Positions 57,975 through 64,000 of a stretch of 64,000 nt of DNA are shown one piece after another (positions within the stretch are counted from its first letter, which is position 1; each line of letters begins with the position of its first letter). Both the position numbers and the translations under genes were made by a program. The notes under the pieces are model-generated. The model had not been told where the DNA came from. It saw only the letters and a list, made by a program, of their open reading frames with translations, and ran no database searches. Source of the stretch: Mariannaea sp. PMI_226 (taxonomy: Eukaryota; Ascomycota; Sordariomycetes; Hypocreales; Nectriaceae); assembly GCA_024336345.1 (NCBI GenBank), contig JANFOG010000002.1, positions 1-64,000 of the forward strand, read 5' to 3'.

Positions 57975-59723
57975 GATATTTTACCTCGAACTAGAGACTA
58001 AGTCGATGATGTTTCTACACTCTAAGCGGAAGATGTCACACGAAGGAGACTGCTAAACTTTTATAGTGCATAGAAACGAGGGGTTAACATGCCGAGAGCC
58101 GGTTCAAAATACTCCTCTCCCTAAAAGAGCAACACGGAACCGGATTGTTAGTTATCACTCCGAAAGGAGCTGGAATTCTTCTGCTTGGTAGACTCAGGTA
58201 GTCAAACGACCCCTCAGGGGCTGAGCGAATCGGAACATGGCTTGATCCTTGAAACAGCTATGCAACTGTAAAATTTGCGAGCTGCAGCGGCCCTAGTAAT
58301 GTATTCTATGGGTTGTTAAGCCTGGGAGGCAACATGCAACTGGCGCATTTTCTGGGTTCAGGAGGCGGTAGCGAGTCAACGACACCACGTCAGAGCCACC
58401 TGAGCAGGGGACTGCGGGCCGACACTTCCAGCGACCATTCTAAATACACAATAGCATAAGTCATCGAACGAAGAAAATGGAACGCTGAAATTACACCGTT
58501 CGGAAATAACTCTGGTATAGAGCATCTTATACTGTGACTGCACGTAGAAGAATAGAGGCCGACATTGCTGAATACGGACGTAGCGATAGCCTCCGAAGAG
58601 TCCTTTTAGGCCTAGTAACCCTCCAATAAAGGAAGTTGTTTATGGCTAAATTCCATCCACTACTAATATGGACAGTTTGTAAACCCATTAGTTCCTAGAG
58701 TGAGATGATTTACCGGGTTTACGGTTAAATTTTCCGTCTCGTCGCCAGTGTCACATCTCGCTTTGCCAGTGCGGAAGTAGTCCTTATTCCCAGGAATCGC
58801 GTGGTTTTCATATGGCTGTGGTCATCTTATTGAGATATTAACAGGCGTTGGCTCTCGCATCGAGTTTTTACATTTAGTGGTCATACGCATCAATGCTCAT
58901 TCTTTCGGATTTACCGAGTCATTTCTCCCCTCAGCATGTGCATAATGCATGCCATAGTTCTTAGCCGACACCAGGCGACCTCATCAAGACTGATAATTGC
59001 GAGCCATCTATCCTATCTCAGGACTGATCGTCGACCGTTATTCTCGAAGTGGCGCTACTGCGAAGCGGGATTTGCCAACTCCAAAGGCAAAACATCAGTG
59101 GATACACAGATTTGGATGACCATGATCTTACATAGTTATGAATGTTTTCATTTCGAAACGGCAGACTAAATGTTAGGCTAAATACGCACTGCCACTTTAA
59201 ATGGTACTAGCCATGATGCTTTCTTCCTTGGCTGAGCCAATCACAATAATTCGTTGGGATAATATAGCAAGAATCAACAATATTGTCATCGGCCCAGATC
59301 CCACCAAGAGCATGAATTTCATCTTACCAACTTTGAAGATAGAAGACCCTACGCACTCACACCCAAGGAGACTGCCAAGAAGTGAAAGACGGAGGCACGG
59401 CTTCGTCAGGTCCGCAGGAGGGGTTCACAGTTGGAGAAAATAACCAGAAAAAAAAGAGAATCGAATAACTAAAGCCTCGACATCCTAACTCAGGAATTCA
59501 GTCTGTGGCTTCGCGTACTCGGCGGCTTTGCACACCTAGAGAGAAACATAAGCTTTCTGCCGTATGTTGCCATTATTCCTTAGCAGATGTTACTCCGTCT
59601 AATCGTTTTCACCAGCAGCAGGGAAATCAGGCCACACTAATACCGATTCGGTGTGAACCTTGTCAGTTCAGCTAGATTAACGGCCTGAACGAAGAGTGGT
59701 CATAGGAAGATTTAACACGGTAC
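57975..59723. other. Intergenic
   Basis: The promoter side of the swollenin-like gene. No ORF with recognisable content; short openings at 58936-59443. Confidence 0.4.
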
Positions 59724-59990
59724 GTGTATCGTATAGGTGTGCAGGTTCTCTACCTGTGGAGATATGGAGATATCATGGCGGCCCGAGAGATCTTCTCCGA
59801 TCGACAGCCACAAGAAGAGATGACCGCTGACGTGGGTGTCATTGCGGAATACCAGCGTCCGTATTCGCCAGACCTCAACCTAATCGAGTATTTGTTCAGC
59901 TTGGTTAAGAATAGCACCAGAGAGATCCCCGTGGTATAAAGAGGTTATCTTGAGTCTTTCCAAGGCATACTTGCAAATGCAGGTCTGACT
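59724..59990 (+). mobile_element. Tc1/mariner-type transposase fragment
   Basis: In one frame EYQRPYSPDLNLIEYLFSLVKNS corresponds to the final catalytic segment (YSPDLNPIE) of DDE transposases of the Tc1/mariner superfamily. The frame continues past a TAA at about 59937 (GYLESFQGILANAGLTC) to further stops. Only this C-terminal scrap is visible and no terminal inverted repeats were found. Confidence 0.7.
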
Positions 59991-62130
59991 TGTTAGAAGG
60001 ACGGGAAAATGGCAAGGCGAGACTGTAACTAACCCAGATGTTATGCCGAAAAACCTTCAGTAAGAAGCGAAATAACATTTATTCTATGCTTGCAACATTA
60101 GCTGTGTTGCGTCTATTCAACCGACGTTTAACCTCGTGGACTTCAGCCCATGGCGCTGCTGGTATACCGTGCTATATGCAAAATTGAAGCATCCTCTGGT
60201 AGCTGGTAGCTATCATGCCGAGACGAAAGCAATGCGCTGAAGTTGAATCCTCAGTCGCGACATAATGGCCTTTGTGTTCCTCGATCATGCCCTGAGACTG
60301 ATGCCATAAAGTGTACACTGTGACTGTATCATCTCTTTGTAGATTGATATCTATCGGGTCGGGTGTATTTAATCTTGATGATTTGATTTGATTGAGGGTC
60401 ATAACCTTAGGATCCGACTAATCTCAAGCCTTAGCATAATGATCCTTCTTGCAACCTATCTTTGTGACCCTCTCTAAACTGGATCACCCTATTGAATGCG
60501 CACCAGTTTGGGGAAAATCTGATTTTCAGCTTACGAGTGTGCAAAATCAGACATGCTGTGTTTAAAAGAGGCAACTACCCAGCTCTTCGGCGCGTGGCTT
60601 TTATTCGAATATCCTCATTTCAAACAAGCTTTATAGAGATGGAGTTTATTTTGAGCAACCCCCACTTGTTTTTGAAGTCAAAAGTGCTAGACCCACGCTT
60701 TCCTGGAGGTGGGCTGTGATGGCCAAAGTGGGCGGTTTAGGCCCATTTCCAGTGATCAGACCCATGTAGTGTTCTGGGATCGCTGAGTAGTGGAGGAGTG
60801 GAAACGGGCTTCGTTTCGACAAGTTATCTATACTAGAATACTACTCAGTCGGCGGAGATCGCCATCTTCAATCACGGACCGATTATAATAATGTCTTTCG
60901 TTTTCTACTAAATACTCCGCCACCACTTATTTGATATCATAAGAGTATAGCATCATGGCTTCCACGGGCTGTTGAAGTGCTAAAGTGCTTCTAGAATGGT
61001 GTGGGTTGCTTTTTCCGCGGCTGCTAGCGCAGAAGCTAATGTGACGTTGCTAACAGACTGCCTTTCAATCGGCAATACCGGTAGCCGCCTTTCCCCGCGT
61101 GGGGTTTCCCCGCGTGGGCCAGCCGATACGACCAGAGACATCCAACGTCCTCACATTATTTCATTACTTCTATTCATTCTTATATTAAATTGGTTAAGAG
61201 GTAGTATGGAGAATTACTTTTAGTTAACATCGAGGAAGTTGGGATCTATGGTGTACCCGCATTGATTTTAGAATAGAACGTATGGCAAATTTTTATTTGC
61301 GGTTGAACACCATGGCTAAAACAAACCATAGCATCAAGATTTTTTGGTGCTTAGCTACCAAGTTGTTTTTTAGCAGCCTTTTTCAATCCTTTTTTGCTTG
61401 TCCACACTGGTAGATACACGGAGTTTGTGTAACAAGAAGCAGTGAATGCTACACTTCAAATAGGTCTAGATTATACTGAAAGGAACAAGAGGCAGAGCCC
61501 AGCCTAGCACAAGATGTTGCGGTGCGTATCTTAACACAATTGTTATGAGAAGTATCACGAGTAGATAGGAAATAAGAAGCCCTTCTTAACATCAATCTTG
61601 GTGTTTTGGGGCAGGTATTGAGTTAGCTTCTTTTAGCACCTCGGACGCCAGAATAGGCGGGAAACGCCACTGCTACAACCCAAGTCATCGGCACACACTT
61701 TTCCGGGCAAGCCACCTTGTTATAACTTACTATTGAGCTAATTCAAGAAACTGTAAAATAAGATGACATCAATGGCAATGGCAGAACCCGCATCAAAAGT
61801 AACAGCAACGGTAACGGCGGAACCCTTTTAGAAACACAACACAGCCTTGCGATGCTACATGATGATGCCGATAAGCATATACGACTACTACTCTTTATAG
61901 AATCCAACTTCAGGTATAAATACGTGTTGAATCTCTGGTCAAAAACAGAAATATTCAGACACATCCAGCTTCAGCATTCACAACACAAACACTCTTCTAC
62001 AGTACATCAACCAGACTTCTTTACAGCAACGACAACTCGAAGTTTATTCACTTCTGGTCAGGCACCAAACATAAACGCAAAGAAATACAAACACTACAAA
62101 CTCTATAAAACACTCCCTCCACACACCAAA
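59991..62130. other. Intergenic with a short tandem repeat
   Basis: A direct repeat of TTTCCCCGCGTGGG at 61090-61118 is the only distinct structure. Openings at 60492-60719 and 60996-61223 have no recognised motif. The last 150 bp look like a 5' untranslated leader (AACACAAACAC and similar) for the gene at 62131. Confidence 0.4.
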
Positions 62131-62475
62131 ATGGCCAGTTTCACCTTCAAGTCTGCAATCATTGCCATGACTGTGGCTCTCACTGCTGCCACAACCCCCC
62201 AGTGCAATACCAATGCCGATTGCCTTCAAGGCTACATCTGCGGTACTAGCGACGGCCCTGGTGACACTCCTCCCACCAACGTCTGCGTTGCACTCAATAC
62301 CTGCACCAACGCAACTTACTCCAAGACATTTGGGCCTAAGTGCGGCGACAGCATCTTTTGCCCCGTCGGCGCCTATTGCGGCGGCGGCTATTACGACTTT
62401 GATGGTGATCGAGTCCTCGGCCAAGTCTGTGTCGACCCGGCTACCGGCCTCCTGTGCGCCGCGCCATCTACTTAA
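62131..62475 (+). CDS. Small secreted cysteine-rich protein, 114 aa
   Basis: The ATG at 62131 (context accaaaATGG) was chosen because it opens a signal peptide (SAIIAMTVALTAATT); the same frame is open further upstream (from 61852) but lacks a better start. The mature protein of about 95 residues has ten cysteines: QC, DC, IC, VC, TC, KC, FC, YC, VC, LC. No named family is recognised. The even cysteine number and size suggest a disulfide-stabilised extracellular protein or effector. No damage is seen. Confidence 0.7.
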   Translation: MASFTFKSAIIAMTVALTAATTPQCNTNADCLQGYICGTSDGPGDTPPTNVCVALNTCTNATYSKTFGPKCGDSIFCPVGAYCGGGYYDFDGDRVLGQVCVDPATGLLCAAPST

Positions 62476-63744
62476 TCTGCCTTTCTCAACCTCTTGGTGA
62501 GCTCCAAAGATTGGGCAGTTGAGACTATTATACTATAAGGTCTTGATATAAGACGGGTGCAATTCTTCTACATGCAGCTTCTAGACATACTAGAGGTTTT
62601 TTTAACAGAGATTTAGACATAGAGTTTTTTTAGAACAGTCGTTTTTGGATTTGGGTTTATTTTTTGAATTAGTTTTGTTTCTAGATTGACTATTTTACAA
62701 TTAAACATATCAGGTACCTGCACTATCTTTGATCGCTTTCTCTCGGAAGGCCATCTTTTCATACGAGTGAATCAAGCTGCAGCCCTATCGGGCCGAAGTG
62801 CAACTTTTGCATTGTAAGGTGACAGCTGTCTTATCCGGCCGGCCTGATGCCTTAGTTGATTCTCAGGAGGCTCAGATACTAACCTGCCACCTTTCCAATC
62901 CATTACAGCCACAACGTTGTGCCTCCTGATATTGGATATCACTACAGAACTAGGCAGACTACTAGTAAGGACTAACCAAATTGCTATCATCCTGCGTGAA
63001 ATCCGACATTGGATAACGCTTCCCGATGGGAAGTCATGCCGGGGCTACATCTAGAAGTTTTACCGGGGTTATTTCTGATTGCCAGAGCTCGGTATTATTG
63101 CGTCGAGGGGCGTCGCCGACGCTCCTGAGCTTCAAGTGACAACAGCATTTCTGGATGACCAAATTGTCGTCAGCGTTGCCGTTTCAAATAATGGCAGTTA
63201 CACATGAACCATTATTTTGCGCCTTGTTACCAAGATATGGTCATGTACGAAAGACGCCACACTATTCAACGTTGCCTGTTAGCTGGGCACTCTTTGTGCA
63301 TATAAGTACGACATGATACGCTTCAATACTTTCCGCAATGCTCCATTGATCACTAAGCACCCTCGCTGTACTGCGTCTTGTGGTCCCAAGCCTTTGGAAA
63401 TGAACTTTACGCCTCCGTTCTGGACTTTGCCCTCGCCAAGAGTCGGTGGAAGGCAACCGAGGGCCAGGTCTGAGTTCATCACGCTGGTTGTCAGCGACCC
63501 AGCACTCCCCATCAATAGTGGTACAAAGTTCGGCCCCTTCGGAGGTTAGTTGAACGGGGCCCTGTTCGCGCATGGGCAAACGGAAGACGATTATCAGCTG
63601 TACGTAACCCGAAATTCTTGCTAGCTCGTAAAGTTGCAAAATGATGGAATTTTAGTAACAGGTTTGGAGACTGAGTATCCCCTCATGCTTTAGCGGTCTT
63701 TCTACTAGCATCTTGGTCACCAACTGCCACAGGTTACCATGATA
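62476..63744. other. Intergenic
   Basis: T-runs near 62598 and 62625 follow the secreted-protein gene. Openings on both strands at 62772-62990 and 63262-63639 show no recognisable motif. Confidence 0.35.
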
Positions 63745-63993
63745 TCAAACATTCGCCAGTTCTACATTAAGTACATTTTCCCACTTTAGCATTTCATTCC
63801 ACCGTTGCTTTAGCCACCAGTGTAGATAGCATATTAGGCTCCCTAGTGCTGTCGAAAGGAACCCTAACCATATAAGCTTCAGGAACCCACTTCCCATAGA
63901 TATGTTCCATACTATGTCAGGTATATTCTGAAGATAGCTTAGCACTTGCCTTGCTCTTTCCATTATATATATAGTAGCAATCATGTGCATCAT
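63745..63993 (-). CDS. Unidentified ORF at the window edge
   Basis: An 82-codon frame from ATG at 63993 with one hydrophobic span (FLKLIWLGFLSTALGSLICYLHWWL) and a polar C-terminus. It may be a short membrane protein or an exon of a gene that continues past the window end, which is seven bases away. Not identified. Confidence 0.3.
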   Translation of the reverse strand: MMHMIATIYIMERARQVLSYLQNIPDIVWNISMGSGFLKLIWLGFLSTALGSLICYLHWWLKQRWNEMLKWENVLNVELANV

Positions 63994-64000
63994 AGGTATT

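Noticed and set aside
1..64000. CRISPR arrays, operons or prokaryotic defence systems
   Set aside because: Spliced genes, RIP and fungal families show a eukaryotic genome; no spaced direct-repeat arrays were seen.

Overview
The window looks like accessory DNA from a filamentous ascomycete (Pezizomycotina). The grounds are short spliceosomal introns of about 45-65 bp with GTRNGT donors, Zn2Cys6, F-box, DUF6536 and KP4-like protein families, a CBM1-expansin protein, and decayed transposons. The relics' stop codons are mostly those expected from C-to-T change at CpA (TGG to TAG, CAA to TAA), the signature of repeat-induced point mutation (RIP). I cannot name a species.

Layout. Positions 1-12714 are repeats: a dead Ty3/gypsy chromovirus with its 3' LTR (1-5636), a non-LTR retrotransposon with zinc fingers, reverse transcriptase and a C-terminal restriction-like endonuclease (about 6300-10440), a relic with a Ulp1-type protease end (10500-12109), a 371-bp LTR (12110-12480) and an inverted fragment of the chromovirus LTR. 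From 14 to 18.9 kb there are a small secreted protein, a transcription-factor pseudogene, a cluster of three long-stem hairpins, another copy of the 371-bp LTR, an unidentified gene fragment and an F-box gene. From 21.6 to 32 kb lie an AIM24-domain gene, a decayed gene, an F-box/LRR-like gene and an intact three-exon DUF6536 membrane protein.

From 33 to 45 kb the region is dominated by pseudogenes (an unknown family, a family that I recall being labelled geranylgeranyl pyrophosphate synthetase, a NACHT/NLR-type relic). Among them are intact small secreted proteins, including a KP4 killer-toxin-like protein, and a PI-PLC-like enzyme. From 46 to 58 kb the content is more ordinary: a Zn2Cys6 regulator, a secreted alpha/beta hydrolase, a calcineurin-like phosphoesterase, a GH43 glycosidase with a doubtful N-terminus, and a six-exon swollenin-like protein. 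The last 6 kb hold a Tc1/mariner scrap, one more cysteine-rich secreted protein and the start of an unidentified ORF.

How it fits together: there is no single operon-like system. The surviving genes suggest host or plant-wall interaction (swollenin, GH43, PI-PLC, small cysteine-rich proteins, KP4-like protein) in a repeat-rich, probably subtelomeric or accessory compartment where RIP has also reached some genes. The most unusual items are the REL-type LINE with telomere-like repeats on both sides and the hairpin cluster at 16.6 kb.
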